Source: Panorpa germanica (lineage: Eukaryota > Arthropoda > Insecta > Mecoptera > Panorpidae). From it: a stretch of DNA of 64,000 bases. The notes beneath the pieces were generated by a model. It did not search any database. It worked only from the letters and a program-made list of their open reading frames with translations, and was not told the DNA's origin. This document shows, piece after piece, positions 34,733 to 46,064 of this stretch. The first letter of the stretch is position 1, and every line of letters begins with the position of its first letter. The DNA lies in contig OY783221.1 of assembly GCA_963678705.1 (NCBI GenBank), forward strand, positions 11,470,001-11,534,000, read 5' to 3'. A program made the translations under genes and the position numbers.

Positions 34733-35147
34733 TCGTGTTTTCAATTGTTGATTGAAATTGATGTTAATAAATGTATATTGGCGTTTTTATTTTAATAAAT
34801 ATCTAAATGTTGACGGAGATATAGCAATCAATAAAAATTTGAATTGTAGTTTTAGCGCTCCAAATGTCGGCCATGTTTATGACGTAACATGTCGCACTAT
34901 TAAGGGATAGGTCAGTTACTTGTTTTATATATAAGAATACTGTGTTGAGTATGCTATCTCTTTTACCCTCTGTAGTATAAAATAGATGGCAAAATACCGC
35001 ACATAACGTTACATGTATTGGAATTTTCTATAAAGTTGGATACCTTTAATAATTAAAGTGAAAAATTGTTAATATATCCAAAAAATATAGCAACTTATTT
35101 AAACATAATTAAACATTTCAGGTACTGATAACCAACTTTATCAATTG
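34733..35147 (+). mobile_element. TIR element, family M, truncated copy E
   Basis: Matches the family from TTTTCAATTGTTGATTGAAA through GACGGAGATATAGCAAT to ACTTTATCAATTG near 35145. Both terminal repeats are missing. A short segment near 34940-35000 (GTATGCTATCTCTTTTACC) relates to the extra block of copy A at 23480. Confidence 0.75.
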
Positions 35148-35149
35148 CT

Positions 35150-35665
35150 TCAAACTACGCATCTTGAGCGGCTCCTGGACACACGGGGTCTTCTAGTTCA
35201 AAGTTTCATGCGAGATGTTGGAAATGGGACACTTGGCGATTCAGCTTCAGCAAAAATCGATGCGCTAGTGATCTCGTTCTGATGCTTTTCGTGAGTAGAT
35301 ATAAATCAGTTTGGTCCGTTTTAGAGGAAACAAAACACTTATTTAGTTTAATAATTTATTTTACTTAGTATTTTTGAAACAATGTTGTTTACGGGGAGGT
35401 AGTTTTATCAAGAATTAGAGGTTTATTGGTTTATTAGTATTTGTGAGAAGGATAAAGTATTTGTAGTTAGTTGGATTAGGTAGAGTGATTATTTATGTCT
35501 TTGTATTTGAGTAGAAAGTAAATAATGAATTGAGTAGAAGGAATAATAAATGAGAGAGTCCAATAAAGAAATTTAGGTAAACGAAAATCAGAATGTCTTA
35601 AGGTGGTGCTAATAGGAAGGATATGGAAAAAAACAGGCACATGTACCATTTTGAATTAGAATTAT
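35150..35665. other. Non-coding stretch
   Basis: No supported gene; a GC-richer patch at 35155-35290 has stops in all useful frames. Confidence 0.4.
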
Positions 35666-35671
35666 CAATGC

Positions 35672-36310
35672 AATGGGCTTGTGTCCTCATTTATTAGTGG
35701 TCGATTTTTCAATTGCTGATTGAAATTGATGTTAATAAATGTGTATTGGCATGTCTATTTTATTAAATATCTAAATATTGACGGAGATATAGCAATTAAA
35801 AGTTTGAATTGTAGTTTTAGCGCTAGAAATGGTCGGCCATGTTTGTATGACGTGAAATGCATTTAAACGTCAGTTATTTGTTGAGTAGGTCAGTGCTGTG
35901 GTAATGTTTTGTAGCTGTTGGTAGTCAAATAATCAAGTTCAATCAAAGAATAATAAGTTTTTATTTTATTTAACCCTGCTAAGGCAAACATAATATTGAA
36001 ATTTGATTGTTCCTTGAAATAGCTGTAAATAATATTTGATATTTTGATATATAAATACATATAGCAGAGATTTATGAGCTGTAAGGTTGGTAACATTACA
36101 CAAGGATTGTGATGTCACATGCATTTGGAATGTGTACAACGTTGAATCCCTTTAATAATTAAAGAGACAAAATGACTTTTTTAATTGTTAATATCTCTTA
36201 ACATATAAGGAGTAATTAAAAAATAATTGAACATTTGAGGTTCTAGTAACTCACTTTATCAATATATAGTACACTTTTATAGAAATTAAGACATAGGACA
36301 CAAGCCCATT
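35672..36310 (+). mobile_element. TIR element, family M, copy B (most intact ends)
   Basis: Ends AATGGGCTTGTGTCCT and AGGACACAAGCCCATT are perfect inverted repeats; adjacent GC on each side extends the match to 18 bp. The body is collinear with the other M copies. No transposase is encoded. Confidence 0.9.
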
Positions 36311-36399
36311 GCGCAGATACTTTTGGATCATACATGGTGGCACTATAATAATATTAGTTTTATTTCTTAATACTTTTTTTATATATTTTCATTCATGGC

Positions 36400-36449
36400 A
36401 GAGGAGTGCAAGTGCACCCTCTTGCATCCTCCTCCGGCGCCCATGTAGA
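36400..36449 (-). mobile_element. Possible hAT-like terminus
   Basis: Read on the minus strand from 36449: CATGGGCGCCGGAGGAGG, then a self-complementary GATGCAAG...CTTGCATC-like stretch and GTGCACTTGCACTCC. GC-rich CA-starting ends followed by GCAAGTGCAC are seen in some hAT elements, and 10321 carries a related end. No partner end or duplication was found. Confidence 0.3.
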
Positions 36450-36715
36450 CAGCTACTGTGTTATAATTCTTAATCTTCTTTATTTTAATTCCAACTTACC
36501 TAATCTATTTTTATGAATAAAAGTGAATCAATCTTATCGCGACGATGTCTTGTAAAACACATGCAACTGATAATATTTATCATTAAATGCTCCAGCAGGA
36601 GATGTTTTTATCAGGTTCTTATCTTCGCTATCTTCAAAACTCTGTATAGTTTATGAAACAGAATGCGATTATTATTAATAAAGAAAATGTGCAATTATTT
36701 AAATTTTAATTGACG

Positions 36716-36925
36716 ATGTCTAGTTACTCGGTGCTCGTGCTTAGATCGCAGACCAGATCGCGCTCGCCTGTGCACTTGTTGTTGGCTACGATCTCAATGG
36801 ATGTCGAAAGAGTGGAGCCGCCACTAGGTTGTATAGAGACGGCCACGGCGATGGCGACAATCCTCGAGAACGCAGCAGACGGTTGATTCTGATTACAGAA
36901 CTCAACGATTATACTTGTATGATAA
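36716..36925. other. CpG-rich island with open frames on both strands
   Basis: About 170 bp with many CpG dinucleotides in otherwise AT-rich DNA. On plus, an ATG frame of 56 codons (36716-36886) includes VLRSQTRSRSPVHLLLAT and MDVERVEPPLGCIETATAMA. On minus, a frame without ATG (36925 down to the stop at 36724) includes AFSRIVAIAVAVSIQPSGGS and IEIVANNKCTGERDLVCDL, preceded by an acceptor-like TTCTGTAATCAG. One may be an exon or a recent insertion; I cannot tell which strand, if either, is coding. GGAGCCGCCACTA near 36823 could also be a DNA-transposon end. Confidence 0.3.
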
Positions 36926-36929
36926 ATAA

Positions 36930-37990
36930 TTCAATTTAAAAATGTTAAATTACTGCTACATATGTACTTAAATTATGTGCATATTTATAAGAACGATTCT
37001 GTAGCGGTTATAATTTACTGAAGTTATTTCACTCACTGTTTTGATATTTAATTTACTGTTTTTATTTAATACTGTAATCTAGATTACAGGTTTTAGTTTA
37101 TGCATTCCTTTTCACATTTGCGTTTTAATTTAAGTTTAGTTAATTTAGTTGGTTCGTATGCATCATTAGTAATATAAATTTTGATAGTTTCACAAAATTG
37201 TATGTGAAATAATTAAAATTGCTATTTTTAATAACAATTAGTAAAATAGAAATTGATTTCACCCTAATATTTTTCAAAAACTGACATTAAACTTCTCTTA
37301 AAAGTAGATCCTGCTGCATTTTGACAGATTGTCACGTTTTGGAGGTTATAATATAACATAGTTTTTCTTAATTTAATATTTTTAATTTAGAAACATTGGG
37401 CTTTGCATGGTTCTAAAAAAACTTAAAAGATAAATTAAATTAAAAATGGTACTGTGAATGACTACGCGTATTGCCATATGCTAAACAATTTAAATTAAAT
37501 ACGAAATACAAAATTATGTCAGCAGCACAACGACGCTTTGTATAGTAATATGCATTCGACGCATTAGCACCAAAAAGCAATCAGTAAACGTATCCGACAA
37601 GAAAGGGTTAAGGAAGTTCACATAGCTGCAGTACTTCAAGATATTTAATACAGTGTACATTCTAAATTAGAGAAGTATTTTTATTAGTCTTCAGCAAAAT
37701 TTTGGGTTCTTACTCGCATCGGTCAAATATTTTCCAATTTGATAATTAAGAAATATTATCATCCACATCAATAACCTACAGTTTCCTACAGTTATCCAAC
37801 AGTTAACCTTTTGTTTTGTTTAAATACAACTTTACCAGTATTTAAATTATTGAGAGTAGTGCCTTTACATTCACGTTCGCCATTTCAGCATCGCTATGTA
37901 CCAATGTATGTTGCACAACGCATCATTATTTGTTGCCTTGCCAACTAAGGAGTAAAATCAAGTGAAGTTTAGAAGAGACTGCAAGTAGAG
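36930..37990. other. Non-coding AT-rich stretch
   Basis: No supported gene. Confidence 0.4.
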
Positions 37991-37999
37991 TGTAAAACA

Positions 38000-38310
38000 C
38001 AGCAGTTTTATTGGGCACAGAAATTTCAAAATGGAAAATCAAGGCCAATCAATCTGTGTTTTGTGAAGGTGTACTACTGGTCGACATTTTAAAAGATCGA
38101 CGGTCTACTTGAAGCTAAGACTGCTTATCGTAACCGATTCGCGATGTATTAGCAACAAAAGCGTCTCAAAAACTCCCTAAATTACAATGGCATCCTCTTG
38201 AACAACCACTTTACAGTCTAGACTTACCCCTATGTGACTAAAATACGTTTGGTCTACTAAAGGAGGCATTAAGAGAAGAATGAAAGACAAAAAGCACTTT
38301 CATAATTTTC
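38000..38310 (+). pseudogene. Heavily decayed mariner-type transposase fragment
   Basis: At 38185-38280 one frame reads QWHPLEQPLYSLDLPLCD, a stop, NTFGLLKEALREE. This matches the mariner block (W..)HPPYSPDLxPCDYHxFGxLKEAL, with the Tyr after the third catalytic Asp replaced by a stop. The upstream part (about 38060-38110) is similar in composition but frameshifted. No terminal repeats were identified. The boundaries are approximate. Confidence 0.65.
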
Positions 38311-38319
38311 CATGAAGGA

Positions 38320-39465
38320 ATCAAAAACTTTCCTATCCGATGGAGAAAAAGAATTTCTCTTTCCAGTTTATATTTCAGTGACCCTAGTTTATTTCTTAGT
38401 CAATTTACAATTAATTTTCCTGTATTGACACAAGTAATATTCATCATACACCTACATTCATAACGCTTGTATGGATATAAGACCATAACAACATCTTTAG
38501 AACATTTATAATTGTCAACTAAACCTGACACTACAGTTGTATCGTCCTCGTCGTCGTGTGATCTCTACAGAATCTCTTTAATGTATCTACCTCTCCGCTT
38601 CAATACTGATTGGAATTGCCATGCCTCTTGTTGGCGCCAGCGTTTAAATGTCCAGAGTTGCGCGGAGAAGAGGAGGAGGAAGGAGAGAGATGGCTTGGTG
38701 ATTGCAACGCATAAGAACTATATTTATAGCAGCAGTGCGTTTACACCTTGGGAATTAAATCAACTTTTATTGCATAAATACATATAAATATTATTAACTG
38801 ATTGTTATTATCTTGTCGCAGCCGATATTTTAATATGTTAAACTTAATTTGAATACGCATGCAAGCAGACGAGTCGAGACATGTTACTTTTCATTTTATC
38901 TATACCAAATCTATCAAAGATTCCAAGAGGAATAATTAAGATTCACCAAAATGTTTAATGGATCATTTCCTTTTAATTCAAAACCTAGTTTCTGTATTAT
39001 TTAATTTCCAAATACGCAGTATTTATGTAACAAGATACGCTTATTTTACAATATAATACACTTTACATATTTACACACATACATATACATAAATAAGACT
39101 GCTTCAATGTGTTCAAATTTAATTGTTATATACGTCGCATATAACAATTAAAATATTAATTTCACGACAATTATGTATTTACAAATTGCGTTCATTTAGT
39201 GCTGTTAATTTGCTGATGAATGCAAATAAACGAACCCGAATAATATCACCAACAGGACCGCATTTAACTTACAAAATATTATTCGCTTTTGCTAATCACG
39301 ATTTCAAATTTACTAATCAAATTGGTGCACTAAGATGTATTTTATGTTACTCGTGGTCATCACTGAGTCTAGAATGCTTCATTTAGTTATATTATATTCG
39401 ATGAGAGTCAGAGAAATTTCAGCAACCGTGGTAGCTCAATGAAATAGCACCCGTCGACGTTGATT
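38320..39465. other. Non-coding stretch
   Basis: The open frames at 38512-38787 and 39123-39386 show no recognised motif. Nothing else supported. Confidence 0.4.
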
Positions 39466-39469
39466 TGAT

Positions 39470-39805
39470 TTATAAAGCCGTTTGCAAACTAGCCACGCAA
39501 CGAAGTTTCCAACAAAAACGAAAAACGTGTATATATGTATGTATCTAAATTGACTTTTGAATAGTATTTGTGCACATCTCTGCTCATGATGTCACCATCA
39601 ATAGCATGCAACGTACTTGCCCTGCGACCAAGAAACACAGTCGCTCAAAATCAATTTCAAATCAGTTTAGCTGCATTCGTGCCGTGTGTGTTCTCTCACT
39701 CGTATACACGTGCGTTCTCTCACTAACAACACAGTTGCATTCTCATTTGGTCCGAGCAGATTCGGGGCTCGCGTTTACAATCAGTCGACCCATGTGCGGA
39801 CGGCC
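39470..39805 (-). mobile_element. PIF/Harbinger-type MITE, family I, inverted copy
   Basis: The reverse complement is collinear with 29865-30222: shared blocks include TTGTGCACATCTCTGCTCAT, CCTGCGACCAAGAAACACAG and CTCTCACTCGTATACACGTG. The right end reads GTGCGGACGGCC followed by TAA. The 173-codon open frame at 39570-40091 simply runs through this element and its flank. Confidence 0.7.
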
Positions 39806-39809
39806 TAAC

Positions 39810-40378
39810 ATGACACAACATATAATGAGCAACTGCTACTTATATACGACAAATATCAGCGCCCGTGTATTTTTCCATAAATACGGCCCTGGATGGAGTG
39901 AACTTCAATTACAGACATTTCCATCAAACACCAAACAATGTGGCATAATTTTAGTTGAAATTTATTACCGCTTTGCAAATATCCATTACGAATCCATTCT
40001 ATTCGCACGGTGCTATGACGATGACGTCATTTATTTTTTAATCTCGTTTAACCTAAATTCAGATGCGGAAATATTTGGCAAGAGAATGTAGCGAATTATA
40101 TTTGGTAACTCCATGAATTGTAAAATATTGCTTTGCTTGATAAACGGCTATTGTTGAAATAAGAGTTTAATAAATTTCAATTATGCCAAGAAAGTATTTA
40201 AATTGTGATTGGATTAAATGATATTTACAAGCGGATTAAATTACTTCTTTGGATTAATCGGATTAAGGATGAATTGAAGGAATCTCTGTAAATTAATTAA
40301 GTGAAGTACAAATATACAGTGGTGTATTAATAAACATTAAAATAGAAGGTCCATTTCATGACAAAGTGTAATGCAGAA
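39810..40378. other. Non-coding stretch
   Basis: No supported gene apart from the chance frame noted for the preceding element. Confidence 0.4.
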
Positions 40379-40379
40379 C

Positions 40380-40969
40380 AATGCGCTTGTGTCCTATGTC
40401 TTAATTTCTATAAAACGGAACTATATATTGATAAAGTGGGTCACTAGAACCTCAAATGTCCAATAACTTCTTATATGTTAGGAGATATTAACAATTAAAA
40501 AAGTCATTTTGTCTCTTTTAATTATTAAAGGGATTCAACGTTGTACACATTCCAAGTGCATGTGACCTCACCGTTATACAACAAGAGATATATTCTTGAC
40601 TATATGTATTTATATATCAAAATATCAAATAATATTTACACCTATTTCAAGGAACAATAAAATTCGAATATTATGTCTGCCGTAACAGGGTTAAATAAAA
40701 TAAAAACTTATTATTCTTTGACTTGACTTGATTATTTCGACTACCAACAGCTACAAAACATTACTACGGCACCGACCTTATCAAGAAATAACTGACCTAT
40801 ACAATATATTTTCACGTCATACAAATGGCCGACATTTCTAGCACTAAAACTACAATTCAAATTTTTAATTGCTATATCTCCGTCAACATTTAGATATTTA
40901 ATAAAATAGACACAATTTCAATCAACAATTGAAAAATCGACCACTAAAAAATAAGGACATAAGCCCATT
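40380..40969 (-). mobile_element. TIR element, family M, copy C
   Basis: Reverse-orientation copy from AATGCGCTTGTGTCCTATG to AAGGACATAAGCCCATT. It carries the same internal blocks as A and B (GGGATTCAACGTTGTACAC, TGCTATATCTCCGTCAACA), with several small deletions. Confidence 0.85.
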
Positions 40970-40974
40970 CAAAA

Positions 40975-43135
40975 AGTCGCCATCCCAAGTAGTGAGTTGC
41001 AGTGAGGCTTGGACAGATTAACAACTTCGAATGTCATTAGCATAATCTTTACTAAACAGATTATAAATCACTGGTATCTGCATTAAACATAGGTGGCATT
41101 ACACCCATAAAAATTCTTTAAAGACTATAGAAACAAATCATTTAATGTTCATCCACACATTTGATATTAAACACTTCTATTTAACGTGTAATTAATCACG
41201 TTCATTCACTATTAATCTCACATCTGTGTTCGGCGTTTCTTTACGTGAAGAACACCATCGATTTCATGGACCCTCTTCATCCTATTCCCTCTTCTTCCCC
41301 TTTACAGATGCGTGCCTGTTAGCGGAATAGAATCAAGCGACGGTGTTTCTTTCTGTACCCAGTTTCCCAAGCAACACTGTGATGATTTACAATGCAATCG
41401 CTTGATAACTATTCAACGGAACGAAATCGAACGGGTTCAATTTAAGTGGAGAAATGTTAATTGACCTTTCTATTTAAATAACCAATTATACAGGTTGTAG
41501 AATATGTTTAAATAGCAATCAAAGATGTAGACGCAAGATAAAACATTTTATTATTGTAATATGCAAATTTGCTATTAGAAATTAATTAAATATACATGTG
41601 TATTTTATTGTATTAGTAGTAACTCTTGGCAAATGAGAACAAACGGTCATTGGTAGAGTAGCGACGCGTCATTCCTCGACTTTATAGTTTCAGGGCGTCG
41701 TTAATTTTGTCCTATATTCTTATCAACCACAATGATGTTGTGAACCAATATCTATATCAATCTTAATCAACTAATCTTAGACCCCTATTTTGCTAGACCC
41801 CTGCTTAGCTGGCGATTTTGCCAAGCCATATTTTTTTACAAAATATTACATTTTTCAAAACATAAAATACATTATCAGATTTTATGTAAACATAGTTATA
41901 TTTTAGTCAAAGTTGCAACTTTATGCCAATTGTGATATTAGTGATATTTTCTAACTTTCATCTCGGTCCCAAATGTAGAATTTTTCCATGACAAAAACAC
42001 TTTTCGTTTCCCGAAGAGTCGTTTCTACGAACACTAGCTCGTATACTAGCAAAAACGTTCGCCTCGTTACGTTGCAAAACGGCTTGTAAAATACCATTCA
42101 TTGAATTAAAAATTGTTACCCTAATTACCCCAATCACTTCTCCTCCCTAATACCCCCGGCACTGGATGTAACTTTACCATTTTAAACACCTCAAATATTC
42201 AATTATTTTTTAATAAGTCGCAATATGATACTAGATATTAACAATTGAAATAATCGTTTGTGTTTCTTTAGGCTCGAATCACTACAAAACCGAACGTTTC
42301 CGAACTATGTCAGTCCTATGAAAGTCCTTTTCGGATTCGATCAGAAAAGGACAGATATAGTCATGCGACAAAGAAAGGCGCGTATACAGTTCCAATGTGA
42401 GTTCAGCTTAAATCATTAATGAAATCAAAATTCCAACAAGTATGAAATTTGAACTCCCAGAAACCATTGTCAAGCATCGAAACATTAAAACTGTCATGGT
42501 CTCAATACGGTAAAGGCATTTCCAAAAATGATTTATATAATTCATCATATTCTTACTAAAAACTTTCTAGACAAAATTCGTCGAAATACGAAAAAAATTA
42601 ATTATCTGTCAATAGCATTGAAATAAAATATTTTGTGAAGTACCAAAACAAGTGGATTACCGAGAATACCCGAACAAGAGCCGAGCGCAATCGATAAGAT
42701 GATATCTTGAGTGTTTTTACTTATAAAATGTTGCTGAACAAATGAACGGTGATTCTTTTGTAGTTCTTTGAAAAAGTGAAGTCAAATTGTGGTTAGGTTC
42801 GAGATGTAGAAGGGGGGAAGCACTTAGTTCCACGTCTTTTTAAATCTTATTTTTATAATGTATTGTCAATTTAAATAAATCAAAGATGCGCAGTACTTAA
42901 AATAAATAACTTCCTGATAATTATCGACAATTAGTTAATGTGTGCAGCCCACGCACTTATTAAGTAAATATTCTTTATTAGGTAAACACAACAGTGTATA
43001 TTATTAAGAACTGGTAACAATTTACTGAAACCTGTTAATATTTGAAAAATTGGTATTTTGTAGAGAAATTTTTCCTTAAACTTTGGACGTCCTCCAATTC
43101 TACCTAGAATTTTCCCAAATAAGAAGAGACGTTCT
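40975..43135. other. Non-coding AT-rich stretch
   Basis: No supported gene, RNA or repeat copy. Confidence 0.45.
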
Positions 43136-43139
43136 ATAA

Positions 43140-43334
43140 GAGATGTCATTTTAAATCAAGAGAAAAACGCAATATTTTTTAGAAAAGTGGTGGTACTTTT
43201 ATTTTAATCCAAAGTAACTGAAGAATTCTGAGGTTGGAAATGAAACACAATATTTTCCAAATATTACCGCATTAACGGTTGTTGAGTTCAAAAATAGTGC
43301 GAAATTTAAATTGACAGCTCTTCTTGCAAGACCA
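43140..43334 (-). repeat. Repeat K, left copy (mariner-like end remnant)
   Basis: The reverse complement matches 45886-46060: AGAAAAACGCAATATTTT, AAAGTGGTGrTAyTTTyATT and AATAGTGCGAAATTTAAA. In the right copy the end reads TATTTCAACAAGACCT, which resembles the TIR of the mariner-like element at 14708 (TTTTTCAACAAGAACTT). So these are probably remnants of a related short element. Confidence 0.65.
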
Positions 43335-43810
43335 AATATTTACATATAATTGATATTTATATTGCAAAATAATCTACATAACATGTATAATTTTTCTCCT
43401 CCAGTAGATGTTCAAAATTATTATACAAACAAACAAATAGCAAAAGTTTTTCCTATATTTTATGTGCTTATGTACTTAATATACATTTACGTTTTGCGTT
43501 TAGCGAATTTATAGTATGCTACTGTTGATAAAATAAGAGTTACACGCATAACCGTCCACAGAGGATTAGACAGGGGAGCGCTAAACTTTAGATCCCACTG
43601 CATTTACCTTCCTCCAATGAGAGGAGGGGGGTTTATTTATACACAGAAACGTTATTGATGAAAAAAGTTTAAAAAAGCTTGGAGCGCTGTAAACAAATTC
43701 ACCATCTGTCAAAATTGACAGAAACACAGAAAAGAACGCATAGAAAATAAAGTTTAAATAAAAGCTCTTGAAATTTTTAATATTGTCGTGATAGCAGCAG
43801 TATATGCGGG

Positions 43811-44105
43811 GAGGAAGAGGACAAATTAAAACACATTAAGTATAGGTGTCAGGATAAAGAGGAAAGTGGAGGAGGAGTAGTTATTGCAAGGAGAGAGAAG
43901 GAGGAGAGACTTTGTAAGCAGAGTCGGGAGGAACGATTGTAAGAGAAGAGAAGAAAGTAGATAAGTGATGGAAGTGAGGAAGATGAAGATAACAAAGGAG
44001 ATAACCATTGAAGAGGAAGAAGAGATTTAATTAAAAATTATTAAAGATAATGTAAAATGATATGTAAGAGGGTAAATGCAGATACAATAAAATGCAATAC
44101 AATAT
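43811..44105 (+). mobile_element. Purine-rich retroposon (LEHIKF family), subfamily C
   Basis: The sense strand is plus. From about 43828 it reads LKHIKYRCQDKEESGGG, then Arg/Glu-rich sequence with stops. The 3' end GGTAAATGCAGATACAATAA and a repeated ACAATA tail match the end of the copy at 60001-60350 (inverted), which belongs to the same subfamily. No duplication was recognised. A mariner fragment follows at once. Confidence 0.7.
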
Positions 44106-44162
44106 TGTTGAAAATGAATGAAATTGTTAACAACTTTACTATATACTTTACTATTTACAATT

Positions 44163-44636
44163 TCTGCCCGGAAAATCATGTGCACAGTTTTTTGGGACAA
44201 AAAAGGAGTATTGCTAGTGGAGTTTCTGCCTCGTAATGAGACAATCAATGCAGCGTCTTATTGTGAGACATTGAACAATCTGCGTCGTGCAATCCAGAAC
44301 AAAAGACGTGGCAAGTTGAGTAAGGGTATCGTTTTGCTGCATGACAATGCCCGTCCACATGTGGCTAATCGGACCAAAGATCTCATCAAATCTTTTAAAT
44401 GGAAAACTCTAGATCATCCTCCATACAGCCCTGATCTGGCGCCCAGCGACTACCATTCGTTCCTGCACTTGAAGAAACACCTGGGTGGTCAGCGTCTTCA
44501 AGACGATAACGAAGTCAAAACAGTTGTGATACAGTGGTTAACAAGTCAGGCGGCAGAATTTTATGAGGGTATTCAAAAACTGGTGCCACGTTATGGCAAG
44601 TGCCTCAATATTCACGGAAATTATGTAGAAAAGTAG
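44163..44636 (+). pseudogene. Mariner transposase, C-terminal part
   Basis: The open frame (formally from an ATG at 44118, whose first 15 residues are not mariner) reads ARKIMCTVFWDKKGVLLVEF, SYCETLNNLRRAIQNKRRG, LLHDNARPH and HPPYSPDLAPSDYH. The Asp of HDNARPH and the Asp of SDYH are separated by 34 residues, the D34D spacing of mariner. The first catalytic Asp and the helix-turn-helix region lie upstream and are absent, so the protein cannot be active. The end KCLNIHGNYVEK and the stop at 44634-44636 are intact. The absence of internal stops over 158 codons suggests a fairly recent insertion or truncation. Confidence 0.92.
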
Positions 44637-44735
44637 ATTAAGGTACAGGCTTTCATGTAAAAATAAAATTATTGCGATATCTTTGCACGTCTTTTTTTAA
44701 TTCCAAAACGGTACTTACTTAAAAAACACGGCTCG
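44163..44735 (+). mobile_element. 5'-truncated mariner element
   Basis: Carries the C-terminal 60 percent or so of a mariner transposase (described separately) and its 3' non-coding end, including AATTCCAAAACGGTACTTACTT. The N-terminal DNA-binding part and the 5' TIR are missing; sequence upstream of 44163 belongs to a retroposon tail. Confidence 0.8.
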
Positions 44736-44739
44736 TAGT

Positions 44740-45685
44740 ATGAACACTTACACTAAAATTTAGGTTATAAATCGCAAGCATATTCATGCGGAAAATAGGA
44801 CCAGAACTGACGCGAACGTACGCCTATGGTTAGATACATATGCTATATTCGAAACAGGTTGAATTTTATACCATCCGTTATTTCCATAAATTGTAAATGA
44901 CATTAATATCTATGTACAATCGATATGTGGGTTTAATTGAATTAATTGTAACAGACTGTGTTGTGTACTGGCTACACACTTGATTGAAGTTGAACAATAA
45001 TTTCAGTTAATTAAGTTAAAACTAATAAAAGGGTCAGGCATAAATTGACCACTCCTCACTAATCGTAATTAACTTCAAGAATTTTAAAAATGATTAATTG
45101 AAGTGTTTTGAGACAATATTTGTTCGTTAAACTATTAATAATATGAACAAATTTGATATTTGACTATTTTTTTATTTTGCAATTATGTATGTAAAGAAAT
45201 TATATTTCTTTAGTTGGTACAAAGCTCGTCTGTCGGTAAAACAGTGACCATATACTAATGGACTTCGTAGATGACGCTGTAAGGAATAACGGCTTGATAT
45301 TTGAAGTTGACAGAACACACTGTGCATATTGTGAGGTTATTGTAAAATTAGATAAAAAGGAATTGATAATTTAAATAATAGACTTTGAATATCGTTTCTT
45401 TGATTTCAGGTAGGATGGTATGATTTAAATTAAACAGTGTAATTATTATAATGTGTATGTAAATTACTAAAATAAAAGTCTTTGATTTCAGAAGCAACAC
45501 ATAAGTTTGATTAAAAATTATACTTTATTTCTGAGTGACGTGCTAAACCATATACATTTATATTTATTCCCCTCCAAAAACGTAAACTGATGTACTATTT
45601 AAAGTAATGTTTTTTACCTAACGTTACGTTTAACATAGTTCAATAACAAAAGTCGTTAAAATCTGTTACTATGTGTATTTCGACG
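44740..45685. other. Non-coding AT-rich stretch
   Basis: No supported gene. Confidence 0.4.
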
Positions 45686-45689
45686 ACAC

Positions 45690-45782
45690 AGTGGGCAAAA
45701 GCATTGATGTTTGACACTACCTACTGTATCTTCGGGTTCAATCCACAGACCAGTGTTCTATTTTCCGGGTTTGGTTGTTATC
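45690..45782 (+). mobile_element. Old tRNA-derived SINE head
   Basis: An A-box-like ACAGTGGGCAAAAGC and a B-box-like GGGTTCAATCC (about 45734-45744), then CCAGTGTTCTATTTTCCGGG and TTTGGTTGTTATC, parallel the head of the SINE at 761-1058. The body and tail are missing. Confidence 0.65.
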
Positions 45783-45885
45783 AAATTAAATAGACTATGT
45801 ATATACATAAACTTATCAGACAACGGTGTATAACGACACCATAATAACTACAAACATAAATTAAATAAATAAAAAAAGAGTATTT

Positions 45886-46060
45886 CAACAAGACCTATCA
45901 TTTTAAATTTCGCACTATTTTTTAACTGTCATTGCGGTGACATTTAGCAGATATTGGTGTTCTATTACTAAGCTCAGAGTTTGTACTTTGCAATAAAATG
46001 AAAATATCACCACTTTTCATGAAAATATTGCGTTTTTCTGTTGATTTAAAATGACACCTC
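45886..46060 (+). repeat. Repeat K, right copy
   Basis: Inverted partner of 43140-43334. It begins near TATTTCAACAAGACCT and ends near GATTTAAAATGACACCTC. The TIR-like ends of the two copies face each other, so they are two separate insertions rather than the ends of one element. Confidence 0.65.
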
Positions 46061-46064
46061 TTGC

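Noticed and set aside
39570..40091. 173-codon open frame on the plus strand
   Set aside because: Its first half is the antisense of a family I MITE (39470-39805) and the rest is unique AT-rich DNA; no known motif, so it is a chance frame.
44118..44162. N-terminal start of the mariner frame (first 15 residues)
   Set aside because: The ATG opens a Leu/Thr-rich run with no mariner similarity. It is unrelated flanking sequence joined to the truncated gene.
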